From Plantactinospora sp. BC1 (GTDB lineage: Bacteria; Actinomycetota; Actinomycetes; Mycobacteriales; Micromonosporaceae), in assembly GCF_003030345.1 (NCBI RefSeq), contig NZ_CP028158.1, positions 4,030,001 to 4,094,000 of the forward strand: a stretch of DNA of 64,000 nt, written 5' to 3'. The position numbers and the translations under genes are program-made. Every line of letters begins with the position of its first letter. Within the stretch, counting starts at the first letter, position 1. The notes under the pieces are model-generated. The model saw only the letters and a program-made list of their open reading frames with translations. It was not told where the DNA came from and made no database searches. This document shows, piece by piece, positions 13,603 to 23,200 of this stretch.

Positions 13603-15372
13603 ATGCTCTCTCCGGGAGTCGTGCTCAACGACCGCTACCTGCTCGGGAACCGGGTCGCGACCGGCGGCATGGGAGACGTCTGGTCGGCCACCGACACCCT
13701 GCTGAAGCGGCGGGTCGCGGTGAAGGTGCTGCTCCCGGCGCTGGTCTCGGACACCGAGTTCATCACCCGGTTCCGCACCGAGGCCCGACTGATGGCCGCG
13801 CTGCGGCATCCCGGCATCGTCGGCGTCTACGACTACGGCGAGGACGCGGTGGTCGACGGTCGCCGGGTGGACTACCTGGTGATGGAGTTCATCGACGGGA
13901 TGTCCCTGGCCAAGCGGATCAAGGCGGTGGGCCGGCTCGGTGTCGCCGAGACCCTCTCCGTGCTGACCCAGGCCGCGCAGGCGCTGCACGTCGCGCACCA
14001 GGCCAGCATCGTGCACCGGGACGTCAAGCCGAGCAACCTGCTGGTGCAGCCGGACGGTTCCGTCGTACTGGTCGACTTCGGGGTGGCCCGGTCGGCGAAC
14101 GTGACCAGCATCACCGCCAGCAACATCGTGCTCGGTTCCGCGCACTACATGGCCCCGGAGCAGATCGCCGGCCGTCCCGTCTCGGCGGCCACCGACGTGT
14201 ACGCGCTCGGCGCCGTCGCGTACTGCTGCCTCACCGGTCGGCCGCCGTTCACCGGCGGCAACCCGCTGCACATCGTGACCCAGCACCTCCAGGAGGCGCC
14301 GCCCGCACTGCCGCCGGACGTACCGGCCCCGGTGGCGATGCTGGTCAACCGGGCCCTGGCAAAGGAGCCGGCCGACCGGTACCCGAGTGCGGCGGCGTTC
14401 GCCGAGGCCGCCCGCGCCGCCGGGTATGCCATCTCGTCCTCCTCCACGGTGCCGCTGCCGTCGCCGGGCCCGCTGCCGGTGTCCAGCCCGCCGCCGCCAC
14501 CGTCGACCACGCCGCTGCCTGCCGGCGCCCTGCCGCCACCCGGGACCCAGTCGCCCACTGGCGCACAGTGGTCCGCCGGGACCCTGCCGTCGGCCGGTGA
14601 CCGGTCGCCGGGCGGGTCGCCCGGCTGGCCGGCCGGGCCCGGTCACACCGGGCCGACCCTGCCCGCCGCCGGCCCGGCCGGCCCACCGACCGGCGGCGGC
14701 AGGCGGCGCCGCGTGGCGGTGCTGGCCGGGGTGGCAGCCACCGTCGTCGCGGTGGTCGGCCTGGTCGCGCTGCTGATCGGGCGCCCCGGACCGGAGCAGA
14801 CGGGGGCGGAGCCGCAGAACCGGGCACGAATCGCCACGTCCAGCGGCGAGGCCTCGGGCGGCGAGGTCGAGGAGACCGAACCGGCGGCCCAGGCGAGCGC
14901 GAGTGCCGGGCCGAACCGGCCGGCGAGCACGGCCGGCGGGCCGGGCCGCTCACCCGAGGCCCAGCCCGCCGAGCCGGGCGGCGGCGGAAAGCCGGCTCCG
15001 GGGCCGGGCACCACCCGTCCCGCGCCGGAGAAGAACCCGCACACCCCGGGCAAGGTCTGCGGCGGCGGCTACCAGGTCGTCGACTCGGCGACCCTGACCG
15101 GCCCGAACGGCGCCCAGCTGGCCCGGGTGTACCTGCTCTACAACAACAGCAACGGCAACAACTGCACGGTCGCCCTCAAGACCAGCTCCGTCGGCGTCGC
15201 CAGCCAGGTCTCGGTGTACCTGGAGGTGCAGGGCGCGAGCCGGCGCACCGACAGCGGGGCGTACGAGTACTACGCGGGTCCGGTACGGGCCAAGGCCGCC
15301 GGGGTCTGCGTCAGGTGGGGCGGGTCGGCCGGCGGAGTCAGCTACAACAGCTCCTTCGAGCACTGCGGCTGA
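13603..15372 (+). CDS. transmembrane Ser/Thr protein kinase with extracellular SapA-like domain
   Basis: A 589-aa receptor-type kinase. The cytoplasmic Hanks kinase covers 10-270: glycine loop VATGGMGDVW, K41 (VAVKVL), catalytic HRDVKPSN (D140), DFG (D158) and APE. A Pro-rich juxtamembrane linker (290-365) leads to one membrane helix at about 370-388, an outer low-complexity linker, and a folded C-terminal domain at 485-589 with four cysteines (VCGGGYQ, NNCTVAL, GVCVRW, EHCG). That domain resembles spore-associated protein A of Streptomyces as I remember it. TACGGT at 13591-13596 lies six bases before ATG, indicating a leaderless transcript. The ligand and substrates are unknown. Confidence 0.88.
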   Translation: MLSPGVVLNDRYLLGNRVATGGMGDVWSATDTLLKRRVAVKVLLPALVSDTEFITRFRTEARLMAALRHPGIVGVYDYGEDAVVDGRRVDYLVMEFIDGMSLAKRIKAVGRLGVAETLSVLTQAAQALHVAHQASIVHRDVKPSNLLVQPDGSVVLVDFGVARSANVTSITASNIVLGSAHYMAPEQIAGRPVSAATDVYALGAVAYCCLTGRPPFTGGNPLHIVTQHLQEAPPALPPDVPAPVAMLVNRALAKEPADRYPSAAAFAEAARAAGYAISSSSTVPLPSPGPLPVSSPPPPPSTTPLPAGALPPPGTQSPTGAQWSAGTLPSAGDRSPGGSPGWPAGPGHTGPTLPAAGPAGPPTGGGRRRRVAVLAGVAATVVAVVGLVALLIGRPGPEQTGAEPQNRARIATSSGEASGGEVEETEPAAQASASAGPNRPASTAGGPGRSPEAQPAEPGGGGKPAPGPGTTRPAPEKNPHTPGKVCGGGYQVVDSATLTGPNGAQLARVYLLYNNSNGNNCTVALKTSSVGVASQVSVYLEVQGASRRTDSGAYEYYAGPVRAKAAGVCVRWGGSAGGVSYNSSFEHCG

Positions 15373-15706
15373 GCGCCCGCATTTCGTACCCATCCGGCTC
15401 GGCCTCGTCCGCGCGATGCTGGACGTCGGCAGGTGGCAGGCTGGTCAGACCGCCGAGTTGCGGGCCGGGTCGGCAGAATTGTCGAGGCCGGATGCTCCGC
15501 TCCGATCTCTGGGAGTCGCGCGGGTGACCGACGCCGGACTCTGCCGGTCGCTGCCCGGCCGGGCAGCGACCGGCCGGGCGGTGGGATCGGCCGGGGCTGC
15601 GATCGGCCGGGTGGCCCGGGTGACCGGGCGGCGCGGGCGGGTGGTCGCGGGCGGGTGGTCGCGTCGACGCATCGGAGATCGCGATCGGAGAGGTGAGGAG
15701 TCGGGG
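15373..15706. other. intergenic region with GC-rich repeats
   Basis: This 334-nt gap follows the kinase. It holds a perfect 32-bp palindrome (15543-15574) and a run of imperfect CGGCCGGG and GCGGGCGGGTGGTCG units between about 15565 and 15662. No frame in it looks like a protein. Confidence 0.5.
15543..15574. repeat. perfect 32-bp palindrome
   Basis: GCCGGTCGCTGCCCGG is followed at once by its exact reverse complement, with no loop. It lies 133 bases before the DGPF-protein gene and 170 bases after the kinase stop. It could be a terminator, a cruciform-prone site or an operator. Confidence 0.7.
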
Positions 15707-16105
15707 ATGAAGTACATGCTGCTGATCCACAGCAACCCGCAGAACTGGGGTCATCCGACCTTCCTGCACACGGCGGAGGCGCAGGCGATGTCGCCCGAGG
15801 AACGGGCCGAGCTGTCCCGGCAGTTCGAGACGCTGCTCGCGGAGATCGTCGAGTCCGGGGAGCTGGTGACCGCGGAGGCGCTGCCGGATCCGGCCCAGAC
15901 CCGGACCGTCCGGGCACCCGACGGCGTACCGGCGGTCACCGACGGGCCGTTCGTCGAGGCCAAGGAGCAGTTCGCCGGCTACTTCATCGTCGACTGCGAG
16001 AGCCCGGAACGGGCCACGGAGATCGCCGCCCGGTTCCCGGACGTCCGCTTCGGCGGCGCGGTGGAGGTACGCCCGATCATGGAGCGGTCCGGCCAGGAGA
16101 TGTGA
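15707..16105 (+). CDS. DGPF/YCII-domain protein
   Basis: The 132-aa protein starts at ATG 15707 after GAGGTGAGGAG. MKYMLLIHSNP and VTDGPFVEAKEQFAGYFIVDC are the hallmark strands of the DGPF (YCII-related) family, small ferredoxin-like folds. Family genes are habitually linked to ECF42 sigma factors, as here, where the sigma gene follows 15 bases later. The biochemical role of the family is not settled. Confidence 0.88.
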   Translation: MKYMLLIHSNPQNWGHPTFLHTAEAQAMSPEERAELSRQFETLLAEIVESGELVTAEALPDPAQTRTVRAPDGVPAVTDGPFVEAKEQFAGYFIVDCESPERATEIAARFPDVRFGGAVEVRPIMERSGQEM

Positions 16106-16120
16106 GGACCGGACACCGCC

Positions 16121-17374
16121 GTGCAGGCTGAGGAAACCACGGAGGACCTGCTGCGCCGGCTGGCGCCGCGGGTCCTCGCCGCGCTCGTCCGGCACTACGG
16201 CAACTTCGAGGCCGCCGAGGACGCCGTCCAGGAGGCGCTGCTCGCCGCCGCGACACAGTGGCCCGGCAGCGGGGTACCGGAGAGCGCGCTGGGCTGGCTG
16301 ATCCGGGTCGCCTCCCGCCGGCTGACCGACGAACTGCGCAGTGACCTGGCCCGGCGGCGCCGGGAGGCGACGGTGGTGGCCCACACCGGGCCGGGCCAGC
16401 TCTTCGCACCCGCCGCCGACGTCGCCGACCCGCAGGGCTCGGACGACACGCTGACCCTGCTGCTGCTCTGCTGCCATCCGAGCCTCACCCCCGCCTCGCA
16501 GATCGCGCTGACGCTGCGGGCGGTGGGCGGTCTGACCACGGCCGAGATCGCCAGGGCCTTCCTCGTCCCCGAGACGACGATGGCGCAGCGGATCAGCCGT
16601 GCCAAGCAGCGGATCAGGGCGGCCGGGGCCCGCTTCCACCTGCCGCCGGAGGAGGAGCGGGCGGAGCGGTTCCGCGCCGTGCTGCACGTGCTCTACCTGA
16701 TCTTCAACGAGGGCTACACCGCCACCGCCGGCCCGGACGTGCACCGTGCCGACCTGGCCGCCGAGGCGATCCGACTGGCCCGGACGGTCAACCGGATCCT
16801 GCCCGACGACGGCGAGGTCGCGGGACTTCTCGCGCTGATGCTGCTGACCGACGCGCGGCGTCCGGCGCGTACCGGCCCGGGTGGCAGCCTGGTGCCGCTG
16901 GCCGAGCAGGACCGGAGCCGGTGGAACCGGGAGTACGTCGACGAGGGGATCGCACTCGTCACGCGTACGCTCTCCCGCGCGCCGATCGGGCCGTACCAGG
17001 TCCAGGCCGCGATCGCCGCCGTGCACGCGGAGGCGGAGCGTGCCGAGGAGACCGACTGGGCGCAGATTCTCGCGCTCTACCAGGTCCTCGAACGCCTGGC
17101 GCCGAACCCGGTGGTGACGCTCAACCACGCCGTGGCGGCGGCGATGGCCCGGGGTCCGCAGGTCGGACTGGCTCTGCTGGCACCGCTCGACGCCGACGAG
17201 CGGGTCGCCGGTCACCACCGTCTGCACGCCGTCCGAGCCCATCTGCTGGAGATGGCCGGCGAGCCCGAGAGTGCCCGGGAGAGTTATCTGACCGCTGCCC
17301 GGTTGACCACCAGCCTGCCGGAGCAGGAGTACCTACAGAACCGGGCGGCCCGGCTGACCTCGCCCGACGGGTAG
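16121..17374 (+). CDS. ECF42-type RNA polymerase sigma factor with C-terminal TPR-like domain
   Basis: A 417-aa sigma factor from GTG 16121. Region 2 is at about 8-75 (LAALVRHYGNFEAAEDAVQEALLAA, WLIRVASRRLTDELRS) and region 4 at 110-165 (LTPASQIALTLRAVGGLTTAEIARAFLVPETTMAQRISRAKQRI). The remaining 240 residues are helical (VLYLIFNEGYTAT, LLALMLLTDARR, LNHAVAAAMARGP), the extension typical of group ECF42 and thought to replace an anti-sigma factor. The DGPF protein directly upstream is its usual partner and probable target. Confidence 0.88.
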   Translation: MQAEETTEDLLRRLAPRVLAALVRHYGNFEAAEDAVQEALLAAATQWPGSGVPESALGWLIRVASRRLTDELRSDLARRRREATVVAHTGPGQLFAPAADVADPQGSDDTLTLLLLCCHPSLTPASQIALTLRAVGGLTTAEIARAFLVPETTMAQRISRAKQRIRAAGARFHLPPEEERAERFRAVLHVLYLIFNEGYTATAGPDVHRADLAAEAIRLARTVNRILPDDGEVAGLLALMLLTDARRPARTGPGGSLVPLAEQDRSRWNREYVDEGIALVTRTLSRAPIGPYQVQAAIAAVHAEAERAEETDWAQILALYQVLERLAPNPVVTLNHAVAAAMARGPQVGLALLAPLDADERVAGHHRLHAVRAHLLEMAGEPESARESYLTAARLTTSLPEQEYLQNRAARLTSPDG

Positions 17375-17474
17375 GCCCGACGAGGTTCCCGGTGCTGGCC
17401 GTGCGCGGCATGTCGAGACGGCACGGCCGGCTCCGATCTCCGACGAAGTCGTACGCCCAGGGAGGGGATCGCGG

Positions 17475-18158
17475 ATGGATCCGGAGAAGATCTTCGAGTG
17501 GACGGTCGCGGAACGGCTCAGCCTCGCCGACTTCCTCGACGGCCTCGACGAGCACGAGTGGCAGGTGGCGTCGCTCTGTCCCGGATGGACGGTGCATGAC
17601 GTACTGGCGCATCTGACGCTCGGCACCCGGACCACCGTCCGCGACCTGCTGGTCGGGTTGGTCCGCTCGGGTGGCGGCTTCAACCGGATGGAGGCCAGGA
17701 TGGCCCGGGACCGGGCCGCCCGGTTCAGTCCCGCCGAACTCGTCGCCCAGTTCCGGTCCAGTGCCGCCTCCCGCCGACGTTCCCCCGGCTCCGGGCCGCT
17801 GGATCCGCTCGTCGACGCGCTGGTGCACGGCCAGGACATCGCCCGGCCGCTCGGCCGGATCCGGAAGATGCCGCCGGAGCCGGCGCTCGCCGGCCTCGAG
17901 TCCGCCCGGAAGAGTTCCTTCTACGGTGCCCGCAGGCGCTTCCGGGGGATCCGGTTGGTCGCCACCGACCTGGAGTGGTCCGCCGGAGACGGCCCCGACG
18001 AGGTACGCGGCCCCGTCGCCGACCTGCTCATCCTGGCCACCGGCCGGTCAGCCGGCCTCGCCACGCTCTCCGGCCGGGGCGCCGAACGCCTCGCCGGCAC
18101 GAGGTGGCCGACGGCGCCGGTGGTACTGCGCCGGTGGTACTCCGTCCGGCGGCCGTAG
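17475..18158 (+). CDS. maleylpyruvate isomerase-family mycothiol-dependent protein
   Basis: A 227-aa DinB-like four-helix protein. SLADFLDGLDEHEWQVASLCPGWTVHDVLAHLT is the conserved N-terminal region of the actinobacterial MDMPI family, with the His of HDVLAHL and a second His-Asp pair in LVDALVHGQDIARPLG likely binding metal. ATDLEWSAGDGPDEVRGPVADLLILATGR is the typical C-terminal block. Members use mycothiol as thiol cofactor; the substrate is unknown. The next gene begins eleven bases downstream. Confidence 0.82.
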   Translation: MDPEKIFEWTVAERLSLADFLDGLDEHEWQVASLCPGWTVHDVLAHLTLGTRTTVRDLLVGLVRSGGGFNRMEARMARDRAARFSPAELVAQFRSSAASRRRSPGSGPLDPLVDALVHGQDIARPLGRIRKMPPEPALAGLESARKSSFYGARRRFRGIRLVATDLEWSAGDGPDEVRGPVADLLILATGRSAGLATLSGRGAERLAGTRWPTAPVVLRRWYSVRRP

Positions 18159-18168
18159 TCTCGACCCC

Positions 18169-18492
18169 GTGCCGGAGGACGACGTCAGGATCACGCTCAC
18201 CCACGACCAGGCCGCCGTACTCTCCGACTGGCTCTATCGCATGATCGGCACGGCGCGGTTCGACGCCCTCGTCGACGAGGACCCTGCGGTCTGGTCGCCC
18301 CTGCACACCATCGGTGGCGTACTCGAAACCAGCCTCCCGGAGATCTTCGCCGCCGACTATCCGGTACGGCTGGACGCGGCCCGGGGACGTCTGCTGGAGT
18401 CCCTCGGCGACGGGTTCGTGGAGTCGGTGGCCGAACGACGTGCGCGGGCCGCGGAGCGGGGCGACGGACGGGTCCGGCGGGACGAGGTGTGA
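18169..18492 (+). CDS. small hypothetical protein
   Basis: A 107-aa soluble, acidic and helical protein from GTG 18169 (VPEDDVRITLTHDQAAVLSD). I do not recognise a family with a known function. TAGTCT at 18156-18161 overlaps the previous stop and lies seven bases before the GTG, suggesting its own leaderless transcript. Codon use matches its neighbours. Confidence 0.65.
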   Translation: MPEDDVRITLTHDQAAVLSDWLYRMIGTARFDALVDEDPAVWSPLHTIGGVLETSLPEIFAADYPVRLDAARGRLLESLGDGFVESVAERRARAAERGDGRVRRDEV

Positions 18493-18573
18493 ACGACGCG
18501 GCGGGTTCCGGCGCTACGACCCGGGGACTCGGCCAAGGTCAAGAGGAATCCGGGGTCGAGAGGAATCCGACGT

Positions 18574-18613
18574 GGAGAGGAATTGGTGCTGCTGGAGAGG
18601 AATTGGTGCTGGT
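18574..18613. repeat. 20-bp tandem duplication at the tRNA-Ala 3' end
   Basis: GGAGAGGAATTGGTGCTGCT (18574-18593) is repeated with one change at 18594-18613. The second copy ends inside the CCA and discriminator of tRNA-Ala. Two shorter AGAGGAATCC copies lie just to the left (18542-18567). Confidence 0.75.
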
Positions 18614-18685
18614 GGAGCCGAGGGGACTCGAACCCCTAACCCCTGCCTTGCAAAGGCAGTGCTCTGCCAGTTGAGCTACGGCCCC
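18610..18685 (-). tRNA. tRNA-Ala (anticodon TGC)
   Basis: On the minus strand the gene begins GGGGCCGTAGCTCAACTGG and ends CGGCTCC-A-CCA. The acceptor stem GGGGCCG/CGGCTCC is complete with one G-T pair, the anticodon loop reads CTTTGCAAG, and the T arm has GGTTCGAGTCC. CCA is encoded (18610-18612); the body is 73 nt. Confidence 0.97.
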
Positions 18686-18729
18686 GGGCGGGACGATGCC
18701 GCCCCGGGGATGGCGGTCCGGCCGACGTC

Positions 18730-18858
18730 CTACCGCAGGTCGGGAGCGGTGGTGGCCTCGTGCCAGAGGGCGCGCTCGTCGTTGGACTCCCTGACCTTCT
18801 TGTAGACCAGGGCCGCGACGCCCACCACGCCGACAACGAGCAGGATCTTCTTCAACAT
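18730..18858 (-). CDS. DLW-39 family small membrane protein
   Basis: The 42-aa protein starts at ATG 18858 after GTGAGGATACGTCC: MLKKILLVVGVVGVAALVYK, one membrane helix, then KVRESNDERALWHEAT. The position between tRNA-Ile and tRNA-Ala downstream of gyrA, and the C-terminal LW motif, identify the DLW-39 family, here with ALW instead of DLW. Function is not known. Confidence 0.85.
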   Translation of the reverse strand: MLKKILLVVGVVGVAALVYKKVRESNDERALWHEATTAPDLR

Positions 18859-18900
18859 GGACGTATCCTCACGCTCGACGAGCCGTCGGACGGTATGAAG

Positions 18901-18974
18901 TGGGGCTAGATGGAATCGAACCATCGACCTCAGAGTTATCAGCTCTGCGCTCTAACCGACTGAGCTATAGCCCC
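18901..18974 (-). tRNA. tRNA-Ile (anticodon GAT)
   Basis: Minus-strand sequence GGGGCTATAGCTCAGTCGG to CTAGCCCC plus discriminator A gives 74 nt. The anticodon arm is GAGCTGATAACTC and the T arm GGTTCGATTCC. Unlike the neighbouring tRNA-Ala, CCA is not encoded. Confidence 0.97.
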
Positions 18975-19087
18975 CCGTTGCGACGAGCAAGGTTACCGTA
19001 CCTCCGGCGCCGAACCCAACTCGGGGGCGGCGGTTCGGGACCGGACCCGTCGTACCAGCTATGACGCAGACCGTACCCGAACGGCGA

Positions 19088-19121
19088 ACGCCGGGGCCAC
19101 CGCTTTGCGGCGCCCCGGCGT
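19088..19121 (-). terminator. hairpin terminator after the gyrA operon
   Basis: ACGCCGGGGC and its exact complement GCCCCGGCGT flank a 14-nt loop, 24 bases after the DUF3566 stop on the minus strand. Confidence 0.65.
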
Positions 19122-19144
19122 CGGCGAGGTTGCTGTGCTGTCGT

Positions 19145-20239
19145 TCAGTCGCGCTCGGCGAGGGTCAGCTCGACGCCGCCGACCAGGTCGGCGCAGACGT
19201 TGTAGATGAACGCACCGAGGGTGGCGAGCGCGGTGAACAGCACCACGTTCACCAGCCCGATCAGTCCGGAGGTGAGGATGACGCCCTTGGCGGTGATCTG
19301 GAAGGTGCTGCCGCCCTGGCCGCCGCTCGCGCTGATCATGTCGGTCAGGGTGCCGTTCACGCTGTCGAAGACCCCCATGGCGTCGAGCGCCAGGTAGAGC
19401 ACGGAGGTCGCGACGATCACCACGATGAAGAGCACCAGCGAGACGGCGAAGGAGAACTTCATCACAGACCAGGGGTCGATCCGCTTGAGGTTCAGCCGGG
19501 CCCGCCGGGGGCCGCGCGAGGCGGCGGAGCTGACGGTACTGCGGGCGGCGCGGACCGCCTCGGTCACCCGGGCCGCACCGACCGCGCCGGTACCGGCGGC
19601 CGCGCCCGGGCCGGCAGCGCCGACACCCGCGCCCGCGGCTGGGGGAGCACCGGTCGCGGTACGCGCCGCCGCGCCGCCGAGACCGAACCGGTTCGTACCC
19701 GACGTCTGGGCAGCGCCACCGGCCCGCCCCGGCCGGAACGCGCTCTGCGCAGCACCGCTGGAGATCGGTTGGGTCGCCTCGGCGCCGGTCGTGGCACCGG
19801 TGGAACCCGGCCGGCCGGGAATCCGCTCGGTACGGTTCGCCTCGCCGGAGGGTTCCAGCCGGCTCGTCACGGTCGAATCGCTCTTGCCCGTCTGACTGTT
19901 GCCCGCCTGATCGGAGCGGTTCACCCCGGAGCTGCCTCGGGAAGCCGCGCCGGTCGCCGCCGGAGACGTCGCGGCGGGCGTGGCTTCCCCGGTGGCAGCC
20001 GCCGGTTTGCCGGCCTCGGCTGCCTCGGTCGACGGCGTGGTCGACCCCTCGGGCAGCTGGTCGGGTGGCGGCGGCATGCCCGGCGCCCGGGTGAACTTGG
20101 GGGACGGCGTGTCGGCGCTGACCATCGCCCGGCCGACGGCCGCGCGGCCGGTCGCGGATGCACCGCCTGCGGCGGCCTCCTCGTCGACCGGGTTGGTCGA
20201 GGTCCCCGCAGCCCCCGACTTCGCCTGTGTCTCCGTCAT
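19145..20239 (-). CDS. DUF3566 transmembrane protein
   Basis: A 364-aa protein starting three bases after the gyrA stop. Residues 1-230 are a disordered Ala/Gly/Thr-rich cytoplasmic region. The C-terminal DUF3566 domain begins LNLKRIDPWSVMKFSFAVSL and has two membrane helices (about 262-288 and 315-345). The invariant link to gyrA in actinobacteria suggests a role near division or envelope growth, but no activity is known for this protein. It is almost certainly cotranscribed with gyrA. Confidence 0.85.
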   Translation of the reverse strand: MTETQAKSGAAGTSTNPVDEEAAAGGASATGRAAVGRAMVSADTPSPKFTRAPGMPPPPDQLPEGSTTPSTEAAEAGKPAAATGEATPAATSPAATGAASRGSSGVNRSDQAGNSQTGKSDSTVTSRLEPSGEANRTERIPGRPGSTGATTGAEATQPISSGAAQSAFRPGRAGGAAQTSGTNRFGLGGAAARTATGAPPAAGAGVGAAGPGAAAGTGAVGAARVTEAVRAARSTVSSAASRGPRRARLNLKRIDPWSVMKFSFAVSLVLFIVVIVATSVLYLALDAMGVFDSVNGTLTDMISASGGQGGSTFQITAKGVILTSGLIGLVNVVLFTALATLGAFIYNVCADLVGGVELTLAERD

Positions 20240-20242
20240 CAA

Positions 20243-23200
20243 CTAGTCCTGTTCGTCAGGCTCGTCGGCATTGCGAGCAATCGCCACAATAGTCACGCCG
20301 TCTGGTAGGTCCATGAGTTTGACCCCCATTGTGTTCCGGTCACGCGTTCGGCGTACAGGCTTCACTGGAGTCCGGATCACACCGCCGTTGCTGGTGATGG
20401 CGAACAGCTCGTCGTCCGGGCTGATGACGACCGCGCCCACCAGACCGCCACGGCGCTCTGTGATCTTCGCGGTCAGCACCCCTTTACCTCCCCTACCCTG
20501 CACGGGGTATTCCTCGATCGGGGTACGTTTCGCGTAACCCCCGTTCGTCGCCACGAGGACATCCAGGTCCATGCCCTCGCGGACCACCTCCATCGCCAAC
20601 AGCACGTCGTCGTCGGTGAACCGCATCCCGATCACGCCCGAGGTGGCCCGACCCATCGGCCGGAGCGCCTCGTCGGTGGCGTTGAACCGGATCGCCTGCG
20701 CCTTCTTGGAGACCAGCAGGAGGTCGTCCCCGGGCCCCGCCAGCGCCGCTCCGACCAGCTCGTCCTCGTCGCGGAGGTTGATCGCGATGATGCCGCCGGA
20801 GCGGTTGGAATCGAACTCCTCCAACCTCGTCTTCTTCACCAGACCGTTCCTGGTGGCCAGTACCAGGTACGGCGCGACCTGGTAGTCCGGAATCTCGATC
20901 ACCTGGGCGATCTGCTCGTCAGGCTGGAAGGCGAGCAGATTGGCCACGTGCTGGCCTCTCGCCACCCTACTGGCCTCCGGCAACTCGTACGCCTTGGCCC
21001 GGTACACCCTCCCCTTATTGGTGAAGAAGAGCATCCAGTCGTGCGTGGAGCAGACGAAGAAGTTGCTGACGATATCGTCCTGACGCAGCGTCGCGCCACT
21101 GACCCCCTTGCCGCCCCGGCGCTGCGAACGGTAGAGGTCGACCTTGGTCCGCTTGGCGTATCCGGTCCGGGTGATGGTGACGACCACGTCCTCGCGGGCG
21201 ATCAGGTCCTCCATCGAGACCTCGCCCTCGAAGGGCACGATCTTGGTCCGCCGCTCGTCGCCCCACTTGGCCACGATCTCGCCGAGTTCCTCGGAGACGA
21301 TCTTCCGCTGCCGCTCCGGCTTGGCCAGGATGTCCTTGAGGTCGGCGATCTCCAGCTCGATCTTGGCCAGCTCGTCGATGATCTTCTGACGCTCCAGCGC
21401 GGCGAGCCGGCGGAGCTGCATGTCCAGGATCGCGGTGGCCTGCACCTCGTCGATGTCCAGCAGCTGGATCAGGCCCTGCCGGGCCTCCTCCACCGTGGGC
21501 GAGCGCCGGATCAGCGCGATGACCTCGTCGAGCGCGTCCAGCGCCTTGACCAGACCCCGCAGGATGTGCGCCCGTTCCTCGGCCTTGCGCAACCGGTACG
21601 CCGTCCGCCGCCGGATCACGTCGATCTGGTGGTCCACGTAGTGCCGGATGAACTGGGCCAGGTTGAGCGTGCGCGGCACCCCGTCGACCAGGGCCAGCAT
21701 GTTGGCGCCGAAGGTCTCCTGGAGCTGGGTGTGCTTGTAGAGGTTGTTCAGCACCACCTTGGCGACCGCGTCGCGCTTGAGCACCAGCACGATCCGCATA
21801 CCGGTACGCCCGGAGGACTCGTCCCGGATGTCGGCGATCCCGGCGAGCTTCCCCTCCTTGATCAGCTCGGCGATCCGCTCGGCCAGGTTGTCGGGGTTGA
21901 CCTGGTACGGCAGCTCGGTGACGACCAGGCTCGTCCGGCCCTTCTTGTCCTCCTCGACCTCGACCACCGCGCGCATCCGGATCGAGCCCCGTCCGGTCCG
22001 GTACGCGTCCTGGATCGGGGTGGTCCCGACGATCAGCCCGTGGGTCGGGAAGTCCGGTCCCTTGACGATCCCGATCAGCTCGTCGAGCGTCGTCGCCTCG
22101 TCGGCCTCCGGGTTCTCCAGGCACCACTGCACCGCGGCGGCGATCTCCCGTAGGTTGTGCGGCGGGATCTTGGTGGCCATGCCGACCGCGATGCCCTCGG
22201 AGCCGTTCACCAGCAGGTTGGGGATCCGGGACGGCAGGATCGTCGGTTCCTTGGCCCGGCCGTCGTAGTTGTCCTGGAAGTCGACGGTGTCCTCGTCGAT
22301 GTCCCGGAGCATCTCCATCGCCAGCGGGTCGAGCTTGCACTCGGTGTTGTGGCTGACGAAACCGTCGCTGACGAAGGAGTGGTCCTCGGTCTCGACCCGC
22401 AGGCTGTAGACCGGCCGCACACCCGCGTCGGCGACCTCGGCGACCTCCGCGTAATAGAACCGGCCGTCCACCAGCGGCTCGACGACGTCGCGCACCTCCC
22501 GCTCGGTGACCCGGGCCAGAATTTCGCCCCGGTCCTGCTCCCAGCGCTCGATCCGGTCGACGTTGTGCCGGCGCAGCCAGTCCCGCTCGGTCCGGCCCTG
22601 CGCACCGTGCTCGCGGATGAACTCGCCGACGTACGGCACGTGGTCGCTCGACAGCGCCGTGCTGTTGGCCGGCACGCCGGCCAACTCGGACTCCAGCTTC
22701 GCCTGCTTGCGGCCGAGGAAGCCGACGTGCTGCGCGAAGAGCCGGGCGTCTCGCCGGTTGGTCACCACGACCTTGATCTCGCCGTTGTCGTACCGGCACT
22801 GCCGGCTGACCACGCCGAACTCCAGCAGCAACTGCTGGACCTCACGGGCCAGCCGCTCGCTACGGGTCGAGTACGAGATCTGGATGGTGTTGCGGGGCAG
22901 CAGCGACGACGAGCCGTCGCCCTCGAAGAGCGCCTGGAGGAAGGCGCGCTTGACCGCTGCCGGCCCCTGCCAGACGAACTCCGGCACGAACTTCGCCGCA
23001 CTCCGCGCCCCGAGAACCGCCGCCTCCACGTGTTCCAGCGTCGGGTAGCCGATCTCGTCCGGCACCGTCCGCTGGAGCACCACCCGGTCACCGGGGCGGA
23101 CCTCGGCGAGCAGCTTCCAGAGCAGGGTCGGCACGCCGGCCACCTGCACCAGGCAGAGCACCGGGTGGTTGTGCGTACCGGTCAGCTCGTAGCCCTCGCG

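Noticed and set aside
15540-15662. Riboswitch upstream of the DGPF gene
   Set aside because: The sequence is simple GC repeats plus one palindrome; no known aptamer core could be recognised.
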